A DNA stretch of 54,188 nt from Gammaproteobacteria bacterium. Its GTDB lineage: Bacteria; Pseudomonadota; Gammaproteobacteria; Arenicellales; Poriferihabitantaceae. Below, one piece after another: positions 15,649 to 25,032 of this stretch (position 1 is the first letter of the stretch; each line of letters begins with the position of its first letter). The stretch is from positions 1 to 54,188 of the forward strand of contig JAPOUQ010000017.1 in the NCBI GenBank assembly GCA_026708585.1, read 5' to 3'. Under the pieces are notes generated by a model that did not search any database, had not been told where the DNA came from, and saw only the letters and a program-made list of their open reading frames with translations. The translations under genes and the position numbers were made by a program.

Positions 15649-17024
15649 TGACCTTGTCAGAAGCATCGACGGTTGTCGGGGGTGAATTGCATGGCAATGT
15701 AACCTCCTTTGATTCGGTCAGTATTGATACTAGAACCTTGGCCCCGGGAGGTTTATTCGTGGCGATTTCCGGTACGATGTATGATGGTCATGACTTTGTT
15801 GCAAAAAGTGCTGAATCGGGTGCTGTTGGAGCTATGGTCTCGAACTTGCAACCTGTATCTATTCCACAGATCAGGGTTGCGAATACTACTGAATCTCTTG
15901 GCAAGCTAGCGAATAGCTGGCGAGAGCAGTTCAATATCCCGGTATTGGCGATCACCGGTAGTAACGGTAAGACTACAGTCACTCGGATGGTTGCATCCAT
16001 CCTCTCGGAAGTTGGGCCTTGTTTGGCGCCCCAAAAAAGCTTCAATAACCACTGGGGTGTACCACTGACCTTGCTCGGGTTGAACAACTCACATCAATTT
16101 GCCGTGATTGAGATGGGTACCAATGGACCAGGAGAAATTGGCTATCTATCGAAATTGACACGGCCGACGATTGCCTTGATTAACAATGTTTCGGCAGCGC
16201 ATGTGGAAGGACTAGGTGATGTTCAGCATATATCCAAAGCGAAGTCAGAAATTTTCACTGGAATGGGAAGGGGGGGCACGGCACTGATTAATCTCGATGA
16301 TCCTTTGCATTCTGAATGGCAATCTCATTTCAGTACCTGTGTTCCAGAGGGCGAGATTCTGACCTTTGGATCGAGTGTGGAAGCAATGGTTCGTTATGAA
16401 CAGGTAGAACTGGATTGGCAACATGCTGAATTCAACCTGGTTATTGATCAACAAACAATTCACGTCATGCTTCCACTGCCGGGTATCCATAATGTCCTAA
16501 ATGCGACCGCTTCTGCTGCCCTCGCATTTGCCGCTGCTGTGGATTTGCAGTCAATTCAAACAGGACTGGAGAAAATCACAGGTGCCCCCGGTCGTTTGCG
16601 TCGATCAAAAGGTATCAATGGATCAGAATTATTGGACGACAGTTACAACGCGAATCCGAGTTCGATCATGGCCGCTATTGATGTGCTAGCTAGTTATCCT
16701 GGCAAAAAAATTCTAGTGCTCGGTGAGATGGCGGAACTCGGTAGTGCTGGTCCCAAATTTCATCGTCAGATTGGTGTTTATGCGAGACAAAAACATCTTG
16801 ATTTGCTCTATTGCTATGGATCACAAACATCCGAATTAGCCATCTCCTATGTCGAGGGGTTTGGGCCAGACGCGGTTCATATTTCGGATATTGATACGTT
16901 AATTAACGATTTGACTGGTCATATACATGACAATACGGCGGTTCTTGTGAAGGGCTCAAGGTCATCACGAATGGAAAACATTGTAGCTCGGATTGCTACG
17001 AATTCAAGTATCAGAGAGCCTTAG
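15645..17024 (+). CDS. murF: MurF, UDP-MurNAc-tripeptide D-Ala-D-Ala ligase
   Basis: Adds D-Ala-D-Ala to complete the cytoplasmic pentapeptide precursor. The start is the ATG at 15645, which overlaps the murE stop (ATGA); a second ATG follows immediately. Motifs: the ATP loop [14 protein letters not shown] (~105-118), [25 protein letters not shown], and [15 protein letters not shown] near residue 330. At 459 residues it has family length (452 in E. coli). MraY follows 2 bp later. Confidence 0.97.
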   Translation: MMTLSEASTVVGGELHGNVTSFDSVSIDTRTLAPGGLFVAISGTMYDGHDFVAKSAESGAVGAMVSNLQPVSIPQIRVANTTESLGKLANSWREQFNIPVLAITGSNGKTTVTRMVASILSEVGPCLAPQKSFNNHWGVPLTLLGLNNSHQFAVIEMGTNGPGEIGYLSKLTRPTIALINNVSAAHVEGLGDVQHISKAKSEIFTGMGRGGTALINLDDPLHSEWQSHFSTCVPEGEILTFGSSVEAMVRYEQVELDWQHAEFNLVIDQQTIHVMLPLPGIHNVLNATASAALAFAAAVDLQSIQTGLEKITGAPGRLRRSKGINGSELLDDSYNANPSSIMAAIDVLASYPGKKILVLGEMAELGSAGPKFHRQIGVYARQKHLDLLYCYGSQTSELAISYVEGFGPDAVHISDIDTLINDLTGHIHDNTAVLVKGSRSSRMENIVARIATNSSIREP

Positions 17025-17026
17025 CT

Positions 17027-18109
17027 ATGTTGACCTGGTTATTTGAGAATATTTCCCAGGAATATACATTTCTCAATGTATTTCGTTATTTAACGTTTCG
17101 TAGTATCTGTGCCGTCCTGACCAGTATCTTGTTGTTTTTTCTGTTTGCCCCAACCATGATTAGGAAACTGGGTCGTTTGGGAATTGGTCAGAACGTCCGG
17201 GATGATGGTCCCGAGACTCACTTACAAAAAGCCGGTACGCCCACCATGGGTGGGATTCTAGTGCTAGGAGCGGTGATCATTACCACTTTGCTTTGGGCGA
17301 ATCTGGATAACCGCTTTATATGGGTTTTAATTTTTACCACTCTTTCGTTTGGAATTATCGGCTGGATTGATGATTATTCGAAACTGTCCCATAACAATGC
17401 GAAAGGAATAAGCGCTCGGTGCAAGTTTTTGCTTCAGTCCTTGGTAGGGTTTTCGGTGGCTATTTTTCTGTTCACAAGTGCAATAACCCCGGCAGAGACT
17501 GAATTACTATTGCCATTTTTCAAAAATGTGGCCCTGCCACTGGGATGGGGCTATTTGTTACTTACTTACTTGGTGATAGTCGGTAGTAGTAATGCCGTAA
17601 ACCTCACGGATGGTCTGGATGGTCTTGCGATCATGCCCGTTGTTATGGTTTCTGGTGCTTTAGCAATTTTTGCTTATGCAACTGGGCATTTCAACTTTTC
17701 TGTTTATTTGGGTATTCCCTACATACCCGGGGCCGGTGAGGTAGCGATTTTCTGTTCCGCCCTAGTCGGTGCCGGTCTGGGATTTCTTTGGTTTAATGCC
17801 TATCCCGCTCAGGTTTTTCTTGGTGATGTTGGTGCTTTAAGTATGGGTGCAGCGATCGGTTTGACCGCGGTCATCGTGCGTCAGGAAATTGTATTGCTAA
17901 TTATGGGAGGTGTATTCGTGATCGAGACGGTCTCGGTGATGATTCAAGTAGTCTCTTACAAAATGACGGGACGAAGAGTGTTCAAAATGGCACCCTTGCA
18001 CCATCACTTTGAACTGATGGGATGGCCTGAACCGCGAGTCATTGTACGTTTTTGGATTATCAGTCTGATTTTGATGTTGATCGGACTTGCCACATTGAAG
18101 ATTCGATAA
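17027..18109 (+). CDS. mraY: MraY, phospho-MurNAc-pentapeptide translocase
   Basis: Transfers phospho-MurNAc-pentapeptide to undecaprenyl phosphate, making lipid I at the inner membrane. It has about ten membrane helices. Conserved cytoplasmic motifs are present: [28 protein letters not shown] (catalytic Asp pair), [22 protein letters not shown] and the HHHFE motif in [14 protein letters not shown]. Its 360 residues equal the E. coli length. The murF stop is 2 bp upstream. Confidence 0.98.
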   Translation: MLTWLFENISQEYTFLNVFRYLTFRSICAVLTSILLFFLFAPTMIRKLGRLGIGQNVRDDGPETHLQKAGTPTMGGILVLGAVIITTLLWANLDNRFIWVLIFTTLSFGIIGWIDDYSKLSHNNAKGISARCKFLLQSLVGFSVAIFLFTSAITPAETELLLPFFKNVALPLGWGYLLLTYLVIVGSSNAVNLTDGLDGLAIMPVVMVSGALAIFAYATGHFNFSVYLGIPYIPGAGEVAIFCSALVGAGLGFLWFNAYPAQVFLGDVGALSMGAAIGLTAVIVRQEIVLLIMGGVFVIETVSVMIQVVSYKMTGRRVFKMAPLHHHFELMGWPEPRVIVRFWIISLILMLIGLATLKIR

Positions 18110-18113
18110 GTTC

Positions 18114-19457
18114 ATGTTTGCCCTCTCGCAAAATCACGAACCCATGAAATCCATTCTGGTCATTGGACTCGGAATTAGCGGGTATTCAGTGATTCGTTAT
18201 CTAGCTAAGCAACCTGTCAGGCTAACTGTTGCCGATACGCGCGAGATACCACCCTATCTGCATTCCTTGAAAGAGCATTATCCCGCAGTCAATTTGATAA
18301 CTGGTCGAATACCGTTTGAGGAGTTTGAACAATTTGATGAAATTATCACAAGTCCCGGTATCGAATTACCTGAGTCAATAAACTTTGGCAAGCTAGTGGG
18401 TGACATTGAGTTGTTCGCTAGAGCCGCCCAAGCGCCAATGATTGGAATCACTGGATCAAATGGTAAATCAACCGTGACCATGATGGTTCGGGATATGTTG
18501 ATCGCAGCCGGACAACGCGTTGCTATGGGAGGAAATTTTGGAATTCCAGCTCTAGACTTGCTTGAGGAAGAAAGCCCGGATTTCTATGTGCTTGAATTAT
18601 CCAGTTTTCAACTGGAAACAGTGCACTCGTTGAATCTAGTTGCAGCGGCAATACTCAATATTAGTGAAGATCATCTAGATCGGCATAAGACCATTCAAGC
18701 CTACACTGAAGCCAAACTGAAGATATTCCAGAATGTAGATCAGGCGATCATTAATCGCGATGATGATCACTTACGTAAGGAATATATTGGGCCTGTTACT
18801 GCTATTGGATTTGGATTGCAATTGCCTGGACAAAACTGTGAATTTGGCATTCTTGAACAAAACGGTATCCGAATTCTTGTTCATGGAGATCGACAACTGA
18901 TCCGTGAAGATCAGCTCAGTATCCAGGGTGACTCTCATGTTCTGAATATACTGGCTGGAATGGCACTAGTGTATGCGGCGGGAGTGCAGTTAACTGATTC
19001 AGTGGTCCAGGCAGCCGCGAATTTCAAAGGTCTCCCCCATCGTTGTCAGTTGGTGGGTGAATATCATGGGATTCAGTGGATTAATGATTCCAAGGCAACC
19101 AATCCAGGTGCAACGAAAGCGGCGATTTTCAATTTCAAGCAACCGATCATCCTGATTGCGGGCGGGCAAGCGAAAGGTGCCAATTTTAAGGATCTCGGGC
19201 TTTTGATCAAGCAGAAAGTCCGTCATGTCATCCTGATAGGCGAAGATGCAAATGTGATTGAAGCAGCACTATCCCATGACACCAAAAGAAGCAATGCTAA
19301 TTCGCTCAAACAGGCCGTCGAGATGGCTTCTATGTTGGCCAATCCAGGTGAGGTGGTGCTGTTTTCTCCGGCCTGTGCCAGTTATGACATGTTTGAGAAT
19401 TACATTCATCGAGGTGAATGTTTTGTGGAGATTGTGAGCCAATGCGTACGCTCATGA
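18114..19457 (+). CDS. murD: MurD, UDP-MurNAc-L-alanine:D-glutamate ligase
   Basis: Adds D-glutamate to UDP-MurNAc-L-Ala. Motifs: ILVIGLGISGYSVIRYL (uridine-binding start), IGITGSNGKSTVTMMV (ATP loop), LELSSFQLETV, NISEDHLDRH and WINDSKATNPGATKAAI. The start is uncertain: the ATG at 18114 gives 447 residues, while the ATG at 18144 (MKSILVIGLG) gives the more usual N-terminus. Neither has a clear ribosome-binding site, and coupling to mraY 4 bp upstream favours the first. Its end overlaps ftsW. Confidence 0.96.
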   Translation: MFALSQNHEPMKSILVIGLGISGYSVIRYLAKQPVRLTVADTREIPPYLHSLKEHYPAVNLITGRIPFEEFEQFDEIITSPGIELPESINFGKLVGDIELFARAAQAPMIGITGSNGKSTVTMMVRDMLIAAGQRVAMGGNFGIPALDLLEEESPDFYVLELSSFQLETVHSLNLVAAAILNISEDHLDRHKTIQAYTEAKLKIFQNVDQAIINRDDDHLRKEYIGPVTAIGFGLQLPGQNCEFGILEQNGIRILVHGDRQLIREDQLSIQGDSHVLNILAGMALVYAAGVQLTDSVVQAAANFKGLPHRCQLVGEYHGIQWINDSKATNPGATKAAIFNFKQPIILIAGGQAKGANFKDLGLLIKQKVRHVILIGEDANVIEAALSHDTKRSNANSLKQAVEMASMLANPGEVVLFSPACASYDMFENYIHRGECFVEIVSQCVRS

Positions 19458-20662
19458 ACCGGTTAAAGTTTACCCGATTGAGCCTAGGTGAAGTCAGCTT
19501 GGCCGGTACTTTTTCCGGCATTGTAAGCAGTTATCTGTTCATGATTGTATCCGTGTTGATGGTCTTTGGCCTGATTATGGTGTTTTCCGCAACCGCAATC
19601 AGTTCGGATCAGTCGTTGGCAGCGAATTACCAAAAATTTTTGCGACATTTAGGCCATATCGCAGTGAGTGTATTGGTGATGTGGATAGTCTCCCACGTCA
19701 GACTTGACTGGATACAATATCACAGCAAGAGGTTCATGGGGATTGGTATCGTGTTGCTGATATTGGTATTGATACCGGGTATCGGAGTTGAAATTAACGG
19801 TAGCCTTCGATGGATTGATATTGGTGTGGCTAGGGTTCAACCGGCCGAACTGACCAAAATCATGACCATCATTTTCTTTGCGGCTTATCTCTCACAACAT
19901 CGCCATATAGTCCAGACTTTGCGAATCTGGAAGCCATTTTTCTTGGTATTGGGTCCGGTGTGCCTATTACTGTTGCTCCAGCCGGATCTTGGGATGGCAA
20001 TGGTGATAACAGTCACTGTATCGGTAATGATGTTTATAGCCGGGGTTCGGTTGTTTGATTTTTTTAAGTTTGGATCGTTTTGTATTGTTGTTATTGCGAT
20101 ACTGATTCTGGCCGTCGATTATCGACGAGAAAGACTGTTCAGTTATCTAGATCCATTCAATGATGCCGATGGTAGTGGCTATCAACTGGTTCAATCACTC
20201 ATTGCGATTGGTCGTGGGGAGTGGTTCGGAGTAGGTTTGGGTAACAGTATCCAGAAATTATTCTATTTGCCCTTCGGTGAGAATGACTTTCTGATTGCGA
20301 TTGTAGGTGAGGAGCTCGGCTCTGTTGGAATTATTGCGATCATATTTCTGTTTGCGGCCCTGATATGGATGGTGTTTCAACTGGCGAAAAAATGTTGGTT
20401 ACAAGGAAGCACATTCTGCTCGGTATTAGCATTTGGTGTTGGCTTTCAAATTTCGTTTCAGTCGATCGTTCATGTTGGTGTCAATATCGGATTGCTACCG
20501 ACCACTGGTTTGACCTTGCCTTTTATCAGCTATGGAGGGAGTAGCATGTTGAGCTCAATGATTGGAGTTGGGTTATTGCTTGCGATCGAACGACAGGTCA
20601 ATAATTATGAAGAAAGGACTATAGAGAATTATGAAGAAGGGACTATGGAGGGCTATCAATGA
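19454..20662 (+). CDS. ftsW: FtsW, septal peptidoglycan polymerase (SEDS family)
   Basis: Lipid II glycosyltransferase of the divisome, partner of FtsI. It has about ten membrane helices. SEDS signatures are INGSLRWIDIGVARVQPAEL, QPDLGMAMVI, GSGYQLVQSLIAIGRGEWFG, LPFGENDFLIAIVGEELG and LPFISYGGSSML. The ATG at 19454 makes an ATGA overlap with murD, as at several other junctions here. The ATG at 19442 is an alternative. The cytoplasmic C-terminus carries two copies of an eight-residue unit (NYEERTIE, NYEEGTME) from a 24-bp tandem duplication. Confidence 0.95.
   Translation: MNRLKFTRLSLGEVSLAGTFSGIVSSYLFMIVSVLMVFGLIMVFSATAISSDQSLAANYQKFLRHLGHIAVSVLVMWIVSHVRLDWIQYHSKRFMGIGIVLLILVLIPGIGVEINGSLRWIDIGVARVQPAELTKIMTIIFFAAYLSQHRHIVQTLRIWKPFFLVLGPVCLLLLLQPDLGMAMVITVTVSVMMFIAGVRLFDFFKFGSFCIVVIAILILAVDYRRERLFSYLDPFNDADGSGYQLVQSLIAIGRGEWFGVGLGNSIQKLFYLPFGENDFLIAIVGEELGSVGIIAIIFLFAALIWMVFQLAKKCWLQGSTFCSVLAFGVGFQISFQSIVHVGVNIGLLPTTGLTLPFISYGGSSMLSSMIGVGLLLAIERQVNNYEERTIENYEEGTMEGYQ
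20603..20650 (+). repeat. 24-bp tandem duplication inside the ftsW 3' end
   Basis: Two copies, 20603-20626 and 20627-20650, differ at two positions (A to G in both). They encode NYEERTIE and NYEEGTME at the FtsW C-terminus. The unit length is a multiple of three, so the frame is kept. It lies immediately before the murG start, including its ribosome-binding region. Confidence 0.9.
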
Positions 20663-21735
20663 CCCACATCATGATATTGGCAGGCGGAACTGGCGGGCAT
20701 GTCATGCCTGCTCTAGCGGTTGCCGAAGAGTTGGCAGAGCAACAAGTCGAACTTTCCTGGGTTGGAAGCGAACAGGGACTGGAAACGCGTCTGGTTCCGT
20801 TAGCCGACATTCCTTTTGATGCCATCTCGATCAAAGGCTTGCGTGGGCGTGGCGTCATCGGCTTATTGAAGTTGCCATTCATGATGACCAAGGCGATGAC
20901 GCAAGTATTCTGGATAATCAGAAAAAAGCAGCCGGATGCGATTATCGGTATGGGTGGATTTGTATCGGGACCTGGTGCGCTGATGGGGGTAATGATGGGG
21001 TTTCCGATACTCCTGCATGAACAAAATTCCATCGCAGGATGGACCAACAAATTTCTCGCGAGAATTGCAAAAGTCGTGATGTCCGGATTCCCTTCCCCAC
21101 GCGGTCTTCACCAGTCGATATGGACTGGCAATCCAGTACGAAACAGCATCTCCAAGATCCCTCAGCCGTCAGAACGTTTGTCAGGTACTGAAAATTTGAC
21201 CCGAATACTGGTGCTAGGGGGTAGTCAGGGTGCAGCGGTATTTAATCGAGATTTACCAGAATTACTAGCTAAATTGAAACTCAATGACCTGAAAGTTTGG
21301 CACCAATGTGGCAGGAGAGATGTTTCCTTGATAGCCGCAGAGTATGAGCGGTTGGGAATTGAGTGTCAGGTGGAACAGTTTATTGATAATATGGCAGATG
21401 CCTATACTTGGAGCCATATGGTCATCTGCCGGGCTGGTGCCATGACAATTGCCGAGATCTGTTGTGCTGGAGTGGCGGCCATTTTGGTGCCGTACCCGCA
21501 TGCCGTTGATGACCATCAGGCATTCAATGCTGAATTCTTGGTCAATAATCGTGCTGGTCTGATGTTTGATGAACAAGAATGGCATAAGGGTGACTGGCTC
21601 ACTGACCTGAAACGCCTTCTGCGGAATCCCGATGAGTTAATTGGAATGGCCAGTGCGGCACGTGCATTGGCTAAGCCTGAGGCTTCACGTTCTGTAGCAA
21701 AGATCTGCTTGGAGGTCGCATGCGCGAATTCGTAG
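20659..21735 (+). CDS. murG: MurG, lipid II-forming GlcNAc transferase
   Basis: Transfers GlcNAc from UDP-GlcNAc to lipid I on the inner face of the membrane. GT-B fold: the N-terminal glycine loop AGGTGGHVMPALAVAEEL, the membrane-near GVIGLLKLPF segment, GMGGFVSGPGALMG, the lipid-acceptor HEQNSIAG, and the C-terminal UDP-binding GGSQGAAVFN and CRAGAMTIAEICCAGVAAIL. The start overlaps the ftsW stop (ATGA). It has 358 residues. The end overlaps murC by 16 bp. Confidence 0.97.
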   Translation: MTHIMILAGGTGGHVMPALAVAEELAEQQVELSWVGSEQGLETRLVPLADIPFDAISIKGLRGRGVIGLLKLPFMMTKAMTQVFWIIRKKQPDAIIGMGGFVSGPGALMGVMMGFPILLHEQNSIAGWTNKFLARIAKVVMSGFPSPRGLHQSIWTGNPVRNSISKIPQPSERLSGTENLTRILVLGGSQGAAVFNRDLPELLAKLKLNDLKVWHQCGRRDVSLIAAEYERLGIECQVEQFIDNMADAYTWSHMVICRAGAMTIAEICCAGVAAILVPYPHAVDDHQAFNAEFLVNNRAGLMFDEQEWHKGDWLTDLKRLLRNPDELIGMASAARALAKPEASRSVAKICLEVACANS

Positions 21736-23135
21736 AGCATATCCATTTTGTTGGGATCGGCGGGGTTGGTATGAGTGGCATCGCTGAAGTATTGCTGGAT
21801 TTAGGCTACCAAGTCTCGGGTTCAGATATTCAACATTCGCGCACTACAGAACGATTAGCAAAGGCGGGAGCCCAACTGTATGACCGACACCATCAGGATA
21901 ACTTAGGCAGTGCGGATGTGGTGGTGTATTCAACTGCAATTCATCCCAGCAATCTTGAACTGGAGGCGGCCCGACTGAAAAAGATTCCGGTTGTGCCGAG
22001 AGCAGAAATGCTTGGGGAGGTGATGCGTTTCAAAAAGGGTATCGTCATTACCGGAACACATGGAAAAACCACGACTACCTCGCTGGTGTCTACGCTGTTA
22101 ATTAATGCTGGAATGGATCCGACCTTTATCGTTGGCGGAGTCATCAATAGTACCAATACTACTAGCCGCCTAGGAGCCGGAGAATTTTTGGTGGCTGAAG
22201 CAGATGAGAGTGATGCATCATTTTTGCATCTGCAGCCGCTGATTGCCGTAGTTACGAATATTGACCAAGATCATATGGAAACCTACGACGGCAAAGTTGA
22301 AATACTGGAACAAACCTACGTAGATTTTCTGCACAACCTTCCGTTTTATGGGTTAGCAGTTCTATGCATTGATGATCCTGGTGTGCGTAATATCTTGAGT
22401 CGGTTGCATCGCTCATATGTAACCTATGGTTTTTCGGATGAAGCTGAATTCAAGGCGAGTGAGTTTTCACAAACCGGTCTCGAGAGTTCTTTTGTTGTAT
22501 TTCGTAATGATCAGTTGATCGGTGAATTCAAGCTCGCTTTGCCTGGACGTCATAATGTACTTAATGCATTGGCAGTGATTGCAACCGGATTCAAACTCGG
22601 GGTACCGCTTGACGTGATTCGTATCGGGTTGTCAAACTTTGAGGGTATATCACGCAGATTTGAAATCCTTGGCAAGATTCAACTTGACAATCACACAGTT
22701 GAGTTGGTAGATGATTATGCCCATCACCCGATGGAGATTGCAGTGACTTTAAAAGCTGCTCAGGGTTGTTGGCCAAAGCGCCGCATTGTGGTAGTTTTCC
22801 AGCCCCATCGTTACAGCCGGACCCGAGATCTGTTTCATGAGTTTGTGCAGATTCTGGGGTCCGTGCCTGCTTTAGTGATAACCGAAGTTTATGCGGCCGG
22901 TGAGAAACCAATACCCGGCTATGATGGTAAGGCTTTGACTGATGCACTCCGGAGTCAAGCTGGAACAGTGGAATTTGCCGAAACGACTGACGATCTCAAT
23001 CAAATTCTCCAAGATATATCCCAACCGGATGATGTGGTCATTACCATGGGAGCGGGCAACATCGGTCAATATGCTGTCGAGTTATTTACCAAGTTAGCGG
23101 TAAGTAGTCACAATCTGGAGCGGGCCTATGTCTGA
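21720..23135 (+). CDS. murC: MurC, UDP-MurNAc:L-alanine ligase
   Basis: Adds L-alanine, the first stem-peptide residue. Motifs: HFVGIGGVGMSGIAEVLL, the ATP loop TGTHGKTTTTSLVSTL, VAEADESDASFL, TNIDQDHMETY, and DDYAHHPMEIAVTLKAA with the conserved His pair, followed by FQPHRYSRTRDL. The ATG at 21720 follows a GGAGGT ribosome-binding site embedded in the murG end. It has 471 residues. The stop overlaps murB by 8 bp. Confidence 0.97.
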   Translation: MREFVEHIHFVGIGGVGMSGIAEVLLDLGYQVSGSDIQHSRTTERLAKAGAQLYDRHHQDNLGSADVVVYSTAIHPSNLELEAARLKKIPVVPRAEMLGEVMRFKKGIVITGTHGKTTTTSLVSTLLINAGMDPTFIVGGVINSTNTTSRLGAGEFLVAEADESDASFLHLQPLIAVVTNIDQDHMETYDGKVEILEQTYVDFLHNLPFYGLAVLCIDDPGVRNILSRLHRSYVTYGFSDEAEFKASEFSQTGLESSFVVFRNDQLIGEFKLALPGRHNVLNALAVIATGFKLGVPLDVIRIGLSNFEGISRRFEILGKIQLDNHTVELVDDYAHHPMEIAVTLKAAQGCWPKRRIVVVFQPHRYSRTRDLFHEFVQILGSVPALVITEVYAAGEKPIPGYDGKALTDALRSQAGTVEFAETTDDLNQILQDISQPDDVVITMGAGNIGQYAVELFTKLAVSSHNLERAYV

Positions 23136-24051
23136 ATCTCTTGCTTATCGAACGTTCTGTCCCCCTGAATCTCTCTCGGGAGAATTGCGGTTTGATGAGC
23201 CGATGTCCAGACATACCAGCTGGAGAACCGGAGGAGTAGCAGATTACATGTATTTTCCTCGCGACAAACAGGATTTGATGCGATTGCTAAGAGCCTTGCC
23301 GAATACCATGCCGATCTCATGGATCGGGCTTGGCAGTAACTTGCTGGTCCGGGATGGTGGTGTCCGGGGCATGGTGATTCATCTGTCATCCGGACTGAAG
23401 AAAATCGAGATTCTCGATGGTTGTCGATTGTATGCAGAGTCGGGTGTTTCCAGTGCCAATGTAGCAAAGACAGCAGCTTCAAACAAGTTTATTGGGGTTG
23501 AGTTTCTGGCAAGCGTTCCCGGATCATTCGGTGGCGCATTGGCCATGAATGCTGGGGCGTTCGGTGCCGAGACTTGGCAACGTGTGGAATCAATTGAGTG
23601 TGTTGATCGAAACGGTGAGCTTATGGTCCTTGAAAATCAAGATGTCTCATATGGTTATCGCCATGTTGAACTGCCGGAGGATTGTTGCATTCTTGCTGCT
23701 ACACTGGTTTTAGAAAAAGCATCCGTTGACTATGACGGACAACAAGTTATTCGTGATCAACGGAAACGCCGAAATACCTCTCAGCCGGTTCAAAGTGCCA
23801 ATGCAGGTTCAGTATTTCGTAATCCAGATGGGGATTATGCTGCCCGTCTGATTGAAAGGAGCGGACTGAAGGGTTGCGCCATTGGCCATGCAGTGGTTTC
23901 CGATGTGCATGCAAATTTCATCGTGAACCGCGAACGCAGAGCAAACTCTCGACAGATTGAAGAACTAATTGTTCATGTTCAAGATGTAGTTGAGCAGACT
24001 ACCGGTATCCGTTTGCAACCGGAAGTACGGATTATAGGAGATGACAGATGA
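23128..24051 (+). CDS. murB: MurB, UDP-N-acetylenolpyruvoylglucosamine reductase
   Basis: FAD- and NADPH-dependent reduction that yields UDP-MurNAc. Motifs: RHTSWRTGGVADYM (start of the FAD domain), GLGSNLLVRDGGVRGMVI, VPGSFGGALAMNAGAFG, YGYRHV and NAGSVFRNPDGDYAARLIE with the catalytic Ser, near SDVHANFIVN. Length (307) and the tyrosine pattern fit the shorter, type II MurB rather than the E. coli type I form. Its presence between murC and ftsQ resembles several other gammaproteobacteria. Confidence 0.95.
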   Translation: MSESLAYRTFCPPESLSGELRFDEPMSRHTSWRTGGVADYMYFPRDKQDLMRLLRALPNTMPISWIGLGSNLLVRDGGVRGMVIHLSSGLKKIEILDGCRLYAESGVSSANVAKTAASNKFIGVEFLASVPGSFGGALAMNAGAFGAETWQRVESIECVDRNGELMVLENQDVSYGYRHVELPEDCCILAATLVLEKASVDYDGQQVIRDQRKRRNTSQPVQSANAGSVFRNPDGDYAARLIERSGLKGCAIGHAVVSDVHANFIVNRERRANSRQIEELIVHVQDVVEQTTGIRLQPEVRIIGDDR

Positions 24052-25001
24052 ATTCTGATCAACAATATGGCGACTTGTTTATCGAACCGAAAAACGACTC
24101 AAGATTCGAAGAACCGGTAATGGTCAATGATGATGAAAATTCGGATTTGTTCATTGAATCGGCATACGAAGAGCCTGAGATTCTTTCTGAGCCAAAGTCG
24201 ATCCGACTTTGGGTAAAAATCATGTTATTTATCACAGCCTTGATCGTGCCGTTAGGACTGATTTATGCCGTGGACCAGCGGTATATTCAAGACCGGTTCT
24301 TGTTTACCCAAATTACCGTGAAGAATGAATTCAAAAGTCGAGGTTCTGATCAAATTCGGGAGATCGCCTTGTCCGAGCTCGATGGAAATTTTTTCTCTGC
24401 CAATCTCCGAAAACTGGAACATCAAATCACCAAAATTTCTTGGATACCCTCAGTATCAGCGCACAGAAAATGGCCTTCATCGCTGGTTATCTCGGTTGCA
24501 CCGATTAATCCTGTTGCACGTTGGAATGACGGCAAGTGGATTAACTATACCGGAGAGGTTCTCGATATTCCACCGTTTATCGAAACGCATGAAATCGCGC
24601 ATTTGCCCGTGCTCACCGGACCCCCTGGTGAAGAATTGGAATTATTTGAGTCTTATCTTGACTGGTCTGAGAAGTTCGCAGCTTGGGGGCTGTCTCTGGT
24701 TTCCCTCACTGCCGATGACGTGCACGTATGGCATCTTGAATTGTTGCCTGGTGCTTTGTCAAAGACCAGAACAAGAAATATTAAATTGCATGAATCTACT
24801 GAGCAGATCAACAGCCCAACTCGTATGGTCGTCAATCAGCAAAATGCCAAAGAACGTATCCTCAGGTTTGTGGCCAGTCTGGACCGAAATCTGATTGACC
24901 GGTTCGAAGAGATCGCATCCATCGATCTTCGTTATACCAACGGTTTTGCGATTCGCTGGAAAGACGAAGAAGAGGCTCTGGCAATGCGAGAGTCTGGATA
25001 G
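24048..25001 (+). CDS. ftsQ: FtsQ, divisome membrane protein
   Basis: Bitopic protein of the FtsQLB complex. Order: a long acidic cytoplasmic tail (1-50), one membrane helix (~54-74), a POTRA domain (starting near FLFTQITVKNEF) and a beta domain. The tail contains an internal repeat: DLFIE at 9-13 and again at 33-37, each followed by EEP (21-23 and 41-43). Family conservation is low (WIPSVSAHRKWPSSLVISV is typical). The start overlaps murB as ATGA. It has 317 residues, longer than E. coli FtsQ (276). Confidence 0.9.
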   Translation: MNSDQQYGDLFIEPKNDSRFEEPVMVNDDENSDLFIESAYEEPEILSEPKSIRLWVKIMLFITALIVPLGLIYAVDQRYIQDRFLFTQITVKNEFKSRGSDQIREIALSELDGNFFSANLRKLEHQITKISWIPSVSAHRKWPSSLVISVAPINPVARWNDGKWINYTGEVLDIPPFIETHEIAHLPVLTGPPGEELELFESYLDWSEKFAAWGLSLVSLTADDVHVWHLELLPGALSKTRTRNIKLHESTEQINSPTRMVVNQQNAKERILRFVASLDRNLIDRFEEIASIDLRYTNGFAIRWKDEEEALAMRESG

Positions 25002-25032
25002 TCAAGAAATTCATAGAGCAGGTTAACCCAAA

